From Mesobacillus maritimus (GTDB taxonomy: Bacteria > Bacillota > Bacilli > Bacillales > Cytobacillaceae), in the NCBI RefSeq assembly GCF_023715205.1, contig NZ_JAMBNR010000005.1:248001-312000 (forward strand): 64,000 bases of DNA, in the 5' to 3' direction. The translations under genes were made by a program, and so were the position numbers. The notes under the pieces are model-generated. The model saw only the letters and a program-made list of their open reading frames with translations, ran no database searches and was not told the origin of the DNA. This document shows, piece by piece, positions 8,008 to 17,006 of the stretch; within the stretch, counting starts at the first letter, position 1; every line of letters begins with the position of its first letter.

Positions 8008-9174
8008 ATGTTTCAAGAGAAAATGGATTTACGTTTACCAGGACCAGTGCAAGTACCGAAAGAAATTCAAATAGCGATGCAACAAAGTTTCGACCATCCG
8101 ATGATGGATTACCGGAATCCAGCTTTTCAAGAAGTTCTGCAGGAAACAATTGATAAAGCAAAGATGGTCTTTCAAACAAAAAATCTTGTAGTTCCACTTA
8201 CTTCGAGTGGTGCATCGGCGCTGGAAACAGCAATTATTAATACAGTTGGAGCAAATGACACCATCATCCTTTGTGTTGTTGGCTACTTTGGGGAATATTT
8301 ACAAGGAATTACGGATCATATCGGGTGTAAAGTCGTTCGTGTCGAGGCGGAGTGGGGAAAGGTTGTCGATCCTGAAGAGGTCCGCGCAGCTTTAAAAGAT
8401 CATCCAGAAGCGAAAGCGGTATTTGCGACACATTGTGAAACATCAACTTCTGCGATTAATAATATCAAGGAAATCGCGGCGATTGTAAGAGAAACCGAGG
8501 CAATTTTCATGGTGGATGCTGTAAGTTCAATCGTTGGTACACCACTATATATGGACGATTGGGGAATTGATATCGTCGCGACTGGGGGACAGAAAGCACT
8601 GATGCTTCCTCCAGGATTAGCATTGATTACAATGAGTGATAAAGCTTGGAAGATCATAGAAAAACACCAATGCCCATCTTTTTATCTAGATTTAAAAAAA
8701 TATAAAAAAGGTTTAGAGTCAGGAGTGGGAACACCTTATACCCCTAATATTGCTCTTGTTTGTGGCTTAAAAGAAGCATGCAACATGATTGAGCGAGGCG
8801 GGGGCATGGAACAGGAATATAAGCGTCATGCGGCGCTCCGTGACATGACTCGTGCCGGAGTTCGTGCCTTAGGCTTAGAATTGTTCGTAGAGGATTCAGC
8901 TGCAAGTCCAACACTTACAGCCGTGAAATTAGAAAATGCAGACGCATTTAGAAAATTAATGCGTGAGGAATTTCATATTGCCCTTGGCGGCGGGCTCGGA
9001 AAGGTAAAAAATAAAATCCTTAGACTCGGTCATATGGGTTATACAGATGCAGCAGATATGTTGAAAATGTTTGCAGCGATGGAATTGGCATTAAAGAAAA
9101 GTGGGTATGAGGTAGAACTAGGTGCTGGCGTAGCAGGTGCACAAAAACAGTGGCTTGAAAACCCAAATTGTTAA
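8008..9174 (+). CDS. Class V aminotransferase, alanine/serine-glyoxylate type
   Basis: A PLP-dependent fold-type I enzyme of 388 residues from the AGXT/SgaA/PucG group. The N-terminal GPVQVP motif and the Schiff-base lysine K196 in TGGQKALMLPP are visible, preceded by MVDAVSS with the PLP-binding aspartate. Relatives transfer amino groups from alanine, serine or ureidoglycine to glyoxylate. It is the first gene behind the sigma-54 promoter and the activator sites. The GlcD/GlcF-like oxidase encoded downstream could make glyoxylate or another 2-oxo acid for it. ATG at 8008 has AAGGGGAGA upstream. The substrate is not identifiable from sequence alone. Confidence 0.88.
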   Translation: MFQEKMDLRLPGPVQVPKEIQIAMQQSFDHPMMDYRNPAFQEVLQETIDKAKMVFQTKNLVVPLTSSGASALETAIINTVGANDTIILCVVGYFGEYLQGITDHIGCKVVRVEAEWGKVVDPEEVRAALKDHPEAKAVFATHCETSTSAINNIKEIAAIVRETEAIFMVDAVSSIVGTPLYMDDWGIDIVATGGQKALMLPPGLALITMSDKAWKIIEKHQCPSFYLDLKKYKKGLESGVGTPYTPNIALVCGLKEACNMIERGGGMEQEYKRHAALRDMTRAGVRALGLELFVEDSAASPTLTAVKLENADAFRKLMREEFHIALGGGLGKVKNKILRLGHMGYTDAADMLKMFAAMELALKKSGYEVELGAGVAGAQKQWLENPNC

Positions 9175-9204
9175 CCAGCCCTTGCCAGAGGAGGCTAGGG
9201 AAGG

Positions 9205-9903
9205 ATGAATATCATCGAAAGAGTTTTAGCTGAAAGTGCTGGACTAGATTTCGTTTACCCGAAAGATCGTATAGAAATTGAACCAAGTTTTCTCTATCTT
9301 TCTGGTGAGAGTGCTTTAAGAGCAATCGATGAATACGAAGAGATAGGTTTTGAAAGAATTCATTTTCCTGAACGAACCATAATCAATGGGCAATTAGTAA
9401 AGGAGAAGAGGAATGACCCGAGTCTAACTCGATTTCTTTTAAAAAACCAAATGAAGATCATAAATGTTCCTGAAAAAGCGATAACTTTACATGAACTTTC
9501 GTTCCGCAATTCAATCATCGCAGCCGTAGATGATGAGGTCGCGCGATTGGGAGCATATGGAGCGATTTCACTGATCGTTCCTCCAATATCGATGGCAAAC
9601 TGTCTAGGGACAGGGAAAATGAAGATGACGGTTCCAGAAACAATCTACATTGAGATCAATGGTAGAATAACAAAGAATTCAACCATCATTTTACAATATT
9701 TAAAACACTATTTTAATGAGAGTTTAGTGGGTTCTGGAGTGATAATCGGAGGAAACACGATAAAAGGATTAAATGAGAATGAAAAGCACGAACTCATTCA
9801 AACTGTTTATGAATTAGGTGGTTCAATCGTAGTCCTATCCATTGGAGGTCCCTATGGTCAAGTTGAAAGTTCAATCAAACTGAAGACACAGGAAATGATC
9901 TAG
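9205..9903 (+). CDS. Truncated aconitase/LeuC-like protein without Fe-S or catalytic motifs
   Basis: A 232-residue protein that follows the N-terminal half of the aconitase/isopropylmalate dehydratase large subunit (LeuC/HacA). Similarity begins at the MxIxERVLAE opening, passes through a FxRIHFPER segment at 49-57 and ends in LGTGKMKMTVPETIYIEI at 134-151, which is the family's TGxxWxKVPETI block. The usual catalytic blocks are altered: VDDE (108-111) stands where the family has ADSHT, and LSGES (32-36) where it has SHD. The Fe-S cysteine region of the full-length protein (about 420-470 residues) is absent. It is therefore probably a non-catalytic or repurposed paralogue. It lies 30 nt after the aminotransferase in the same operon. 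ATG at 9205 has AGAGGAGG upstream. Confidence 0.65.
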   Translation: MNIIERVLAESAGLDFVYPKDRIEIEPSFLYLSGESALRAIDEYEEIGFERIHFPERTIINGQLVKEKRNDPSLTRFLLKNQMKIINVPEKAITLHELSFRNSIIAAVDDEVARLGAYGAISLIVPPISMANCLGTGKMKMTVPETIYIEINGRITKNSTIILQYLKHYFNESLVGSGVIIGGNTIKGLNENEKHELIQTVYELGGSIVVLSIGGPYGQVESSIKLKTQEMI

Positions 9904-9954
9904 TCAGATTTAATAGGGGAATGGATGAAATAACATATAAAATTCTAATTTTTC

Positions 9955-9982
9955 TTAACATTCAGTGACAATTAGATACAAT
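9955..9982 (+). promoter_or_regulatory. Possible sigma-A promoter of the activator gene
   Basis: TTAACA-N16-TACAAT lies about 48 bp before the activator start. It would let the activator be made independently of the sigma-54 promoter. The match is fair only. Confidence 0.4.
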
Positions 9983-10029
9983 AGAGGTAAGGATTGTCTT
10001 AAAAAAAGAGAAATTAGAGGTGTCCATCT

Positions 10030-11928
10030 ATGTCTAAAATTGTCATTCTTTCTCCTATTGAGGAAATCATTCCTGTTGCAAAGCAAGCTTGTAAGGAAAC
10101 GGGAGAAAATGTTTTAATTCGAAAAGTGAATTTCGAAGATGCGGTTCCAATTGCGAAACAATTAAAACAAAAAGGTACAGAAGTGATTATTAGCCGTGGA
10201 ACATTGGCCTTAAAACTTAGTCAAGCAAATCTGAACCTGCCAGTTGTACAAATTCCAATTACAGGGTATGACCTATTGCGTACCATTATGGAAGCCAGAA
10301 AATTTGGTGAAGACATTGGGATTGCTGACACTGAAGAAGTTCTTAATGGTGTAAAATCAATTGAATCTGCACTAGGAATCAGGATAAAAAAATATTCAAT
10401 TCGTTCAATGGATGAGGTAGATGTTGCTGTTGATAGCTTAGTTAACCAAAGGATAGATGTATTAATTGGGAAAAGTGTCTATATCCAGAATGTACATGAC
10501 TCAAATGTCAAAACGGTAGTCTTATCATCAGGAGTTGAATCAGTGGTTCAGGCGATCAAGGAAGCGAAAAGTATACTCGAAGTACGGAGAACGGAAGAAA
10601 AGCGCACAAAGGAACTCCAAGCGATTTTGGATTTTATTGCAGATGGAGTAATCGCGGTTGATGACAATGGGATCATAACCGTATGTAACCCTTCCGCACA
10701 CCGAATTTTGAATATTCCGTATAACCGTGTGATTGGAAAACGAATTGATGATATTCTCTTGAACTCGCGAATGAAGAAAGTCATTTCGTCTGGGAAAGAA
10801 GAATTAAATCGGATTCAAGATGAAAATGGCGTAAAAATTATCACGAACCGAATTCCAATTATCCATGAAAATCGCGTTATAGGTGCAGTTTGTACGTTCC
10901 AGGAATTGCAAAAACTACAACAACAAGAACAAGAAATCCGTAAGAAATTGATGCATCGTGGACACGTCACAAAGTATGAGCTAAACAGCATTGTGGGAGA
11001 AAGTCCTGTCTATCAAAAAGCAATTGAAAAAGTAAAAAAGTATTCAAAAGTAGATTCAACTGTTCTATTGACCGGAGAAACTGGAGTGGGGAAAGAGGTT
11101 TTTGCTCATTTAATCCATAGTCAGAGCAATCGAGCAGAAGGGCCCTTTGTTGCAGTAAACTGTGCTGCAATTCCAAAAAATTTGCTTGAAAGCGAATTAT
11201 TTGGCTATGTAGATGGTGCCTTTACAGGGGCGAGAAAAGGGGGAAAAACAGGGCTTTTTGAATTAGCACACCAAGGCACCATTTTTCTTGATGAAATTGG
11301 TGAATTGGCAGAGTCAGTTCAAGCCCAGTTATTGCGTGTTCTTCAAGAAGGGGAAGTCATGCGGCTTGGGGATGAACGTGTGATTCCAATCAATATTCGT
11401 GTGATAGCAGCTTCCAATCGTGACTTTGAAGAAATGGTCGAAGAAGGGAAATTTCGTGCAGACCTTTATTATCGGTTAAATATTTTAGATATTACAATTC
11501 CACCTCTCCGCCAGCGAAAAGAGGACATTCCTCTATTATGTATGCATTTTATTGGGGATTTACATCAAAACATTCAAAAGAAAATCGACGGTTTCGATGA
11601 AGAGGCTATGGAAATTCTCAAGAGTTATCATTGGCCAGGGAATATTCGCCAATTACGTAATATTGTTGAACGAGCAATGATCCTTTCACAGAAAGAATGG
11701 ATCGATAAAGAAACTGTCTTACTAGCGGGCGGCAAGGATTTTTCCCATATTCAGATTAAGCATCAAAACAACCAGAAGGAGCAGACTCATGAGAAAGGAA
11801 GACTACATGAATATGAACGGGAGTATATTCTTGAAGTGTTAAACCAAGTGAACGGAAACAAAACCGAAGCCGCAAAAATATTAGGAATTGGCCGGACAAC
11901 ACTATGGCGAAAAATTAATCATCAATAA
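10030..11928 (+). CDS. Sigma-54-dependent transcriptional activator with PrpR_N sensor, PAS, AAA+ and Fis-type HTH
   Basis: A 632-residue enhancer-binding protein. The N terminus (about 1-170) resembles the PrpR_N domain that senses small acids in propionate regulators; a PAS domain follows at about 200-300 (IADGVIAVDDNG). The AAA+ domain has Walker A GETGVGKE (349-356) and the sigma-54 contact loop GAFTGA (396-401). The C terminus carries a Fis-type helix-turn-helix (NKTEAAKILGIGRTTLWRKI). Two sigma-54 promoters in this locus, each with TGTTTC/GAAACA sites upstream, are its obvious targets. The effector is unknown; by family it should be a carboxylate or CoA-linked metabolite of the pathway. 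Confidence 0.9.
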   Translation: MSKIVILSPIEEIIPVAKQACKETGENVLIRKVNFEDAVPIAKQLKQKGTEVIISRGTLALKLSQANLNLPVVQIPITGYDLLRTIMEARKFGEDIGIADTEEVLNGVKSIESALGIRIKKYSIRSMDEVDVAVDSLVNQRIDVLIGKSVYIQNVHDSNVKTVVLSSGVESVVQAIKEAKSILEVRRTEEKRTKELQAILDFIADGVIAVDDNGIITVCNPSAHRILNIPYNRVIGKRIDDILLNSRMKKVISSGKEELNRIQDENGVKIITNRIPIIHENRVIGAVCTFQELQKLQQQEQEIRKKLMHRGHVTKYELNSIVGESPVYQKAIEKVKKYSKVDSTVLLTGETGVGKEVFAHLIHSQSNRAEGPFVAVNCAAIPKNLLESELFGYVDGAFTGARKGGKTGLFELAHQGTIFLDEIGELAESVQAQLLRVLQEGEVMRLGDERVIPINIRVIAASNRDFEEMVEEGKFRADLYYRLNILDITIPPLRQRKEDIPLLCMHFIGDLHQNIQKKIDGFDEEAMEILKSYHWPGNIRQLRNIVERAMILSQKEWIDKETVLLAGGKDFSHIQIKHQNNQKEQTHEKGRLHEYEREYILEVLNQVNGNKTEAAKILGIGRTTLWRKINHQ

Positions 11929-11940
11929 AGGAGAATGATT

Positions 11941-13380
11941 ATGTCAGCAGAAACTATGGCGCGACCTCCTTTAGATAAAGAAGTTTTATCTAGATTAGAG
12001 GAGATTTTTGGAAAAGACCGTGTGCTTACGAATCAAACAGATTTGATTACGTATTCTTATGATGCCTCATTTGAAACACAATTAAATCCGAGAAAGCCTG
12101 AAGTCGTGGTCATAGCGCTATCGACTGAGGAAGTTAGTGAGTGTGTAAAATTAGCCAATGAATTTATGGTTCCCATCTATCCACGTGGAGCTGCTACTGG
12201 TCAAACCGGTGGTGCGGTTTCTACTAAAGGTGGCATCATGATGGATCTCTCCAAAATGAACCGAATCTTAGACATAGACCATCGTAACATGCAAGTAATC
12301 ATTGAACCAGGAGTTATCCAGAACGACTTAAATGAAGCGCTGAAACCTTATGGATTAAGGTTCCCGCCTGACCCTGGAAGTGCCAATATGTGTACCGTTG
12401 GTGGAATGGTTTCCAATAACTCTAGTGGTCTACGTGCGGTAAAATACGGTGTCACTAGGCATTATGTACTAGGGATGGAAGTCGTGCTACCGACCGGCGA
12501 GGTCATTGTAACCGGGGGTGCAAAATCAAAAGCATTAAAATCCGTTTCTGGTTATGACCTTGCGCATTTAATGATCGGCTCTGAAGGTACACTTGGAATT
12601 GTTACCCGCTTAAGATTAAAATTATTGCCACTTCCTGTGACAAGAGGCATTGTCCTTTGTTCATTTAAGCAACTAGAAGATGCTGGAGCGGCGGTCAATG
12701 CCGTTTTTTCTTCTGGTTTACAACCTTCAGCGATTGAAATCATGGATTTTAACTGTACGAAAGCTGTGAATATGATGAAACCTGAATTGAACTTGCCGAT
12801 TGATAATGAGGCGATCCTTGTCTTTGAGGTGGATGGTGCCAAGGAAGAGGTTTCATCACAAGTGAACCGGTTGAAGCAAGTGGTTGAAAAATATGCAAGC
12901 CACATTCAATTTAGCGATGAGCCAGAGGAATGTGAAAAGCTTTGGCAGGCAAGAAAGCTTGTTGGTGCGGCTGTTGGGTTATTGAAACCAGGCGGATTCC
13001 GCGTCTACGGTGGTGAAGATATTTGTGTTCCAATTTCAAGACTTCCGGAAACTTTAAGAGAAATTCATAATATTGCTGATCGTTATGAAATTGTGTGTGG
13101 AATCTATGGGCATGTAGGAGATGGAAACTTGCATACAGGGCCTGTGGTTAATAGCAATAATGAAGTAGAAATGGAAAACGTTCAACAAATGATCGATGAG
13201 ATTCATGATTTAGCGATTAAAATGGAAGGAACTACAACAGCCGAGCATGGTGTTGGTATTGTCCGTGCACAGTATATGGATATTGAACATGGTCCGGCAA
13301 TGGAAGTTATGCGTGCGATTAAACGAACGTTAGACCCAAACAATATTTTAAACCCAGGGAAAATGGCTCTTCCAAACTAA
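11941..13380 (+). CDS. glcD: FAD-linked 2-hydroxyacid oxidase/dehydrogenase, GlcD family
   Basis: A 479-residue flavoprotein of the vanillyl-alcohol oxidase type. It has the FAD-binding segment YPRGAATGQTGGAVS near residue 80, SNNSSGLRAVKYG near 160 and the C-terminal GHVGDGNLHTGP motif near 395. It would oxidise glycolate, D-lactate or another 2-hydroxyacid together with the Fe-S protein encoded by the next gene. I use ATG at 11941 because AAAGGAG is 7 nt upstream; the ATG at 11935 is only 1 nt from it. It starts 13 nt after the activator gene and 19 nt before glcF. The gene symbol reflects family, not proven substrate. Confidence 0.88.
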   Translation: MSAETMARPPLDKEVLSRLEEIFGKDRVLTNQTDLITYSYDASFETQLNPRKPEVVVIALSTEEVSECVKLANEFMVPIYPRGAATGQTGGAVSTKGGIMMDLSKMNRILDIDHRNMQVIIEPGVIQNDLNEALKPYGLRFPPDPGSANMCTVGGMVSNNSSGLRAVKYGVTRHYVLGMEVVLPTGEVIVTGGAKSKALKSVSGYDLAHLMIGSEGTLGIVTRLRLKLLPLPVTRGIVLCSFKQLEDAGAAVNAVFSSGLQPSAIEIMDFNCTKAVNMMKPELNLPIDNEAILVFEVDGAKEEVSSQVNRLKQVVEKYASHIQFSDEPEECEKLWQARKLVGAAVGLLKPGGFRVYGGEDICVPISRLPETLREIHNIADRYEIVCGIYGHVGDGNLHTGPVVNSNNEVEMENVQQMIDEIHDLAIKMEGTTTAEHGVGIVRAQYMDIEHGPAMEVMRAIKRTLDPNNILNPGKMALPN

Positions 13381-13399
13381 AAAATAGGAGGTGATTCAT

Positions 13400-14761
13400 T
13401 TGAAAACACTAACTCCTGAACAGTCGATGTATACATGTGTACGGTGCGGTGCATGTCGTGGCGTTTGTCCAACATTGAACATTACCGGACGAGAGGCTGA
13501 TGGCCCTAGAGGTAGGGTGCTGATGGCGCGAAGTTTACTTGAAGGAGAAATCCCGGTAAACCAAGAAATCAAGGAGCAATTAGATCGCTGTTTGTTATGT
13601 TCTGCGTGTGTCGATGCCTGCCCAATGGATGTTCAGGTTCCAGATATTGTCATGCTTGCGAAAGAACAAATCGCGGCGGCAACTGAAATGGAATCCTTTC
13701 ATCCAAAGACTTTGAGATTAGATAATAGTCAAAACGATATGAAAACAACTGCAAAACCGGTTAGAGGGTTAAAAGACTTTTTATTTGATAAAGTAATTGC
13801 CGATCAAAAGAATTTAAATAAAGTTGGGAATTTGTTGTGGATGTATCAAAAAAGCGGTTTGCAGAAAGTGACTAGAGCAGTCGGTATCCTCAAATTCTTT
13901 CCTGAACAAATGCAACAAATGGAACAAATCATGCCTGAAATACTTCCACCAAAGAAACGGCAGCAGCATCCAGAGTTTACCCCACGTGCCAAAGAACAAA
14001 CAGAGGCTCGTGGTCGAGTAGCATTCTTCCAAGGGTGCATCATGGATATGATGTTTAGAGAGACGAATGATAATTCCATCAAACTCTTATCAAAAGCAGG
14101 TTTTGATGTTGTTACTCCGAAATCCCAAGTTTGTTGTGGAGCATTGCACCATCATAGTGGCAAAACAGACAAAGCAGTTGAATTAGCAAAATCTAATATT
14201 GCAGCTTTTGAGAGTGCAAACGTAGATTATATTATAACAAACGCTGGGGGATGCGGGGCAGCGATGACTGAATACGAAGAGCTATTTCGCGATAATCCAG
14301 CGTGGTTAGGCCGAGCAAAAAAATTCACTGAGAAAATTTGTGATATTAGTGAAATCATTTATGAAAAAGGGGAATTACCAGAGTTGGTAGGCCGGGGAGA
14401 GCGTGTTACTTATCAACCGTCTTGTCATCTTCAATATGTGATGAAAGTGAAAGATGCCCCTGCGAAACTAGTAAAATCCGTAGAAAACGCGGAGTACGTT
14501 GACTTACCAGAAAAAAAATATTGTTGTGGTTCAGCTGGAATCTACAACATGCTTCAGCCGGAATTAGCCAACGAAATCTTAGATAGAAAAATGGAAAAAG
14601 TAAAAGAAACAGATTCAGCGGTGTTAATTACAGCAAATCCTGGATGTTATTTGCAAATGAAATTGGGCGTACACCGTGAAGGAATGGAGAAAGTAATCGA
14701 AACAAAACATATAGTAGATTATCTTGTCGAATCGATTGATCGAGCGGAAAGTAAACGTTAA
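13400..14761 (+). CDS. glcF: Fe-S subunit of the 2-hydroxyacid oxidase, GlcF family
   Basis: A 453-residue protein with two 4Fe-4S ferredoxin motifs, CVRCGACRGVCP (13-24) and CLLCSACVDACP (about 63-74), followed by two cysteine-rich CCG domains (CCGALHHHSG and CCGSAGIYN). It would pass electrons from the GlcD-like flavoprotein to the membrane quinone pool. TTG at 13400 is chosen because AGGAGG (13386-13391) is 8 nt away; the in-frame GTG at 13391 overlaps the SD. The operon ends at a strong terminator just after the stop. Confidence 0.9.
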   Translation: MKTLTPEQSMYTCVRCGACRGVCPTLNITGREADGPRGRVLMARSLLEGEIPVNQEIKEQLDRCLLCSACVDACPMDVQVPDIVMLAKEQIAAATEMESFHPKTLRLDNSQNDMKTTAKPVRGLKDFLFDKVIADQKNLNKVGNLLWMYQKSGLQKVTRAVGILKFFPEQMQQMEQIMPEILPPKKRQQHPEFTPRAKEQTEARGRVAFFQGCIMDMMFRETNDNSIKLLSKAGFDVVTPKSQVCCGALHHHSGKTDKAVELAKSNIAAFESANVDYIITNAGGCGAAMTEYEELFRDNPAWLGRAKKFTEKICDISEIIYEKGELPELVGRGERVTYQPSCHLQYVMKVKDAPAKLVKSVENAEYVDLPEKKYCCGSAGIYNMLQPELANEILDRKMEKVKETDSAVLITANPGCYLQMKLGVHREGMEKVIETKHIVDYLVESIDRAESKR

Positions 14762-14769
14762 TAACACAT

Positions 14770-14804
14770 GAAAACCCAAAGACAAAAAGTCTTTGGGTTT
14801 TTTA
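14770..14804 (+). terminator. Rho-independent terminator after glcF
   Basis: A stem of AAACCCAAAGAC and GTCTTTGGGTTT with a five-base A loop is followed by T residues. It ends the first catabolic transcription unit. Confidence 0.9.
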
Positions 14805-14842
14805 TGTTAGATTCTTTAAAAGAACACAGTAAAAAGAAAAGT

Positions 14843-14871
14843 TTGACAATTAAAGGGTGGCTGATTATGAT
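14843..14871 (+). promoter_or_regulatory. Sigma-A promoter of the GntR gene
   Basis: TTGACA-N17-TATGAT, a near-consensus vegetative promoter. Its predicted start point falls at the edge of the palindromic operator at 14877. Confidence 0.85.
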
Positions 14872-14876
14872 TAAAT

Positions 14877-14891
14877 TGTATACCGTATACA
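14877..14891 (+). promoter_or_regulatory. GntR operator (autoregulatory)
   Basis: TGTATACCGTATACA is a perfect palindrome around one central base. It lies over the predicted transcription start of the GntR gene. A near-identical site precedes the CoA-transferase gene. Confidence 0.8.
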
Positions 14892-14936
14892 TATATTTAA
14901 ATAATGATTATGATCATAGAAATGGGGAGATCTCGG

Positions 14937-15578
14937 ATGGCGTTAAACTTTCCTGAACCATTATACCAGCAAGCTTATCGAGAGTTAAAGAGGCTCATCG
15001 TGACGGGGAAGCTTCAACCAGGTGAAAAAGTGATTATGTCGAAACTAGCGGAGCAATATGAAATAAGCAGAACGCCGCTACGCGAAGCATTGCGACAGCT
15101 TCAGACAGAAGGTTTGATTGTTCAAACCCATTCTACAATGAAAATTGTGGAATTAGATAAGAAAGACTTCCTAGATTTATATGAAACACGGACGATATTA
15201 GAGAAAGAAATTGTTGGAATGATTGTGCCGCTAGTACCTCCAGAAGACTTCTCTGAGCTCGAAAACCTCCTTAGTAAATCAAAAGAGGCGATGGCAGAGG
15301 AAGACCCATATAAAATTTTGGAACTCAACACTTCATTTCATGAGAAATTAATGAATTATTGTCCAAATCTTAGAATGGTTCAATTGTTAAATCATGTTCG
15401 GTCACTGTTGTTAATTTACCGCGCTAATATTAATAAAAAAGCGAAAAACAATCTCGAAATCTACAAAGAACATTTGGAGATTCTTAAAGCCATTAAAGCT
15501 CGCGATGTCCAACAAGCAAAACAATTAATCGAAGTTCACATGCAAAATGACCAGAAACGCGGGCTAGAAGATTTATAA
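14937..15578 (+). CDS. GntR-family regulator, FadR/FCD type
   Basis: A 213-residue repressor with an N-terminal winged helix (YRELKRLIVTGKLQPGEKV ... ISRTPLREALRQL, residues about 10-60) and a C-terminal all-helical FCD ligand domain (about 75-205) containing the typical metal-ligand pattern (N and H residues around LNTSFHEKLM). It should bind the TGTATAC palindromes at its own promoter and before the CoA-transferase gene and release them on binding a carboxylate. ATG at 14937 is chosen because GGGGAG lies 7 nt upstream; upstream in-frame ATGs at 14904-14916 have no SD. Confidence 0.9.
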   Translation: MALNFPEPLYQQAYRELKRLIVTGKLQPGEKVIMSKLAEQYEISRTPLREALRQLQTEGLIVQTHSTMKIVELDKKDFLDLYETRTILEKEIVGMIVPLVPPEDFSELENLLSKSKEAMAEEDPYKILELNTSFHEKLMNYCPNLRMVQLLNHVRSLLLIYRANINKKAKNNLEIYKEHLEILKAIKARDVQQAKQLIEVHMQNDQKRGLEDL

Positions 15579-15583
15579 GGTAT

Positions 15584-15619
15584 AAGCAAACATGTCTTGA
15601 CGAGTGTTTGCTTTTTTGT
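15584..15619 (+). terminator. Rho-independent terminator after the GntR gene
   Basis: A stem AAGCAAACA / TGTTTGCTT is followed by T residues, so the regulator is a single-gene unit. Confidence 0.85.
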
Positions 15620-15656
15620 TCGTTATTTGAATATACTAAGTTTTTCGAAAATTTAG

Positions 15657-15685
15657 TTGACTTTCACGCAGTCTCTATTTAGAAT
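15657..15685 (+). promoter_or_regulatory. Sigma-A promoter of the CoA-transferase/hydratase unit
   Basis: TTGACT-N17-TAGAAT. The predicted start point lies just upstream of the GntR-type operator at 15699, so the unit should be repressible. Confidence 0.7.
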
Positions 15686-15698
15686 TAAAAGTGTATTC

Positions 15699-15713
15699 TG
15701 TATACAGTATACG
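15699..15713 (+). promoter_or_regulatory. GntR operator before the CoA-transferase gene
   Basis: TGTATACAGTATACG differs from the operator at 14877 only in the central and last bases. Its place just after the promoter suits repression. Confidence 0.75.
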
Positions 15714-15776
15714 TAATGAAGATAAACCCAAATAGAAATAGAGAATAGTATAGATGAAATAAAGGAGGTTTTATCA

Positions 15777-16988
15777 GTGGGTCCTCTGAAAGGAGCGAAA
15801 GTTCTAGATGCTTCCCAAATTATGGCCGGCCCTTATTGTACGATGGTTTTAGCAGATTTAGGGGCAGATGTGACAAAAATTGAGAAAATTAAAGGTGGGG
15901 ATGATTCTCGGCAAATGGGGCCGTTTGTAAACGGCGAGTCTACCTGTTTCTATCAGATTAATCGAAACAAAAAAAGCATTGCTTTGGATTTAAAATCACC
16001 CGAAGGGAAAGAAGTATTTTATGAACTGATTAAAGAGGCAGATGTCTTTGTTGAAAATTTTCGTCCTGGTGTCACGCAATCGCTTGGGATCGATTACAAA
16101 ACTGTTAAAGACATAAATGACGGGATCATTTACTGTTCAATCTCTGGTTATGGGCAAACGGGACCTTACGCACACAAAGGGGGGTTTGATCTCGTAGCTC
16201 AAGGGATGACAGGTTTGATGAGCATGACGGGCGAACCTGGAGGCCGCCCACAAAAGTCAGGAATCGCAGTCTATGATATTGGGGCGGGGATAACAGCTGT
16301 GTATTCTATTCTTGCTGCTTACATTCATAAGCTCCAGACGGGAGAAGGCCAAATGCTTGACATTTCTTTGGCTGAAGCTGGATTGCCATGGTTTGCTTGG
16401 GAAGCTGCTGCCTATTTTGCAAATCAAACGATCCCTGAGCCAACTGGGCATCGCCATCGTGTATCAGCACCATATCAAGCAATTCGTGCAAAGGATTCAT
16501 TTATGATGATTGGTTGTGCAAATCAACGAACATGGGAAAGGTTTTGTACTTCGGTCCTTGGTATGCCTGAGTGGCTTGAAGATCAAAGATATTTGACCAA
16601 CTCCTTACGCCAGCAACATGTTGAGGAACTTGAGCGAGAAATAGAAGAGATAACTCAAAACAATGATGCAACGTATTGGCTTACAAAATGTGAACAAGCA
16701 GGTGTTCCAGCTGGCCCAATTAACAATTTTGGTGAAGCCATGAATAATGAGCATTATTTAGCACGAGAGATGATTAAAGAAATGGAACACCCTGTGATTG
16801 GAAAAATGAAAATGATCGGCACTCCAACGAAATTTTCAAAAACAGAAGTGGAAATTAAAACGCCTGCCCCCCTTCTTGGACAGCACAGCGAAGCTATTCT
16901 CCAAGAAATCGGGTATTCGGCTGAAAAAATTGAGAGCTTACTAGAAAAAGAGATTGTTGCGCAATATTCACAAATTATTTCTAAATAA
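15777..16988 (+). CDS. Class III CoA-transferase (CaiB/BaiF family)
   Basis: A 403-residue family III CoA-transferase, which moves CoA between carboxylic acids by way of an enzyme-bound anhydride. The catalytic aspartate is D138 in the conserved GGFDLVAQGMTGLMSMTG block, preceded by CSISGYGQTGP. The N-terminal VLDASQIMAGPYCTMVLADLGADVTKIE region is also typical. The start is GTG at 15777 with AAAGGAGG 8 nt upstream. It is transcribed from a GntR-controlled promoter together with the enoyl-CoA hydratase gene. It should activate the imported acid to its CoA ester. Family members act on carnitine, oxalate, citramalate, mesaconate or itaconate, and the sequence does not decide among these. Confidence 0.9.
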   Translation: MGPLKGAKVLDASQIMAGPYCTMVLADLGADVTKIEKIKGGDDSRQMGPFVNGESTCFYQINRNKKSIALDLKSPEGKEVFYELIKEADVFVENFRPGVTQSLGIDYKTVKDINDGIIYCSISGYGQTGPYAHKGGFDLVAQGMTGLMSMTGEPGGRPQKSGIAVYDIGAGITAVYSILAAYIHKLQTGEGQMLDISLAEAGLPWFAWEAAAYFANQTIPEPTGHRHRVSAPYQAIRAKDSFMMIGCANQRTWERFCTSVLGMPEWLEDQRYLTNSLRQQHVEELEREIEEITQNNDATYWLTKCEQAGVPAGPINNFGEAMNNEHYLAREMIKEMEHPVIGKMKMIGTPTKFSKTEVEIKTPAPLLGQHSEAILQEIGYSAEKIESLLEKEIVAQYSQIISK

Positions 16989-17006
16989 ATTCTCGGGAGG
17001 ATGGCA

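Noticed and set aside
12552-12905. 117-codon minus-strand ORF inside glcD
   Set aside because: It is an antisense shadow of a well-supported gene, has no SD and no recognisable protein features.
14768-14956. 62-codon plus-strand ORF across the glcF terminator
   Set aside because: It runs through a strong terminator and the GntR promoter/operator and has no SD.
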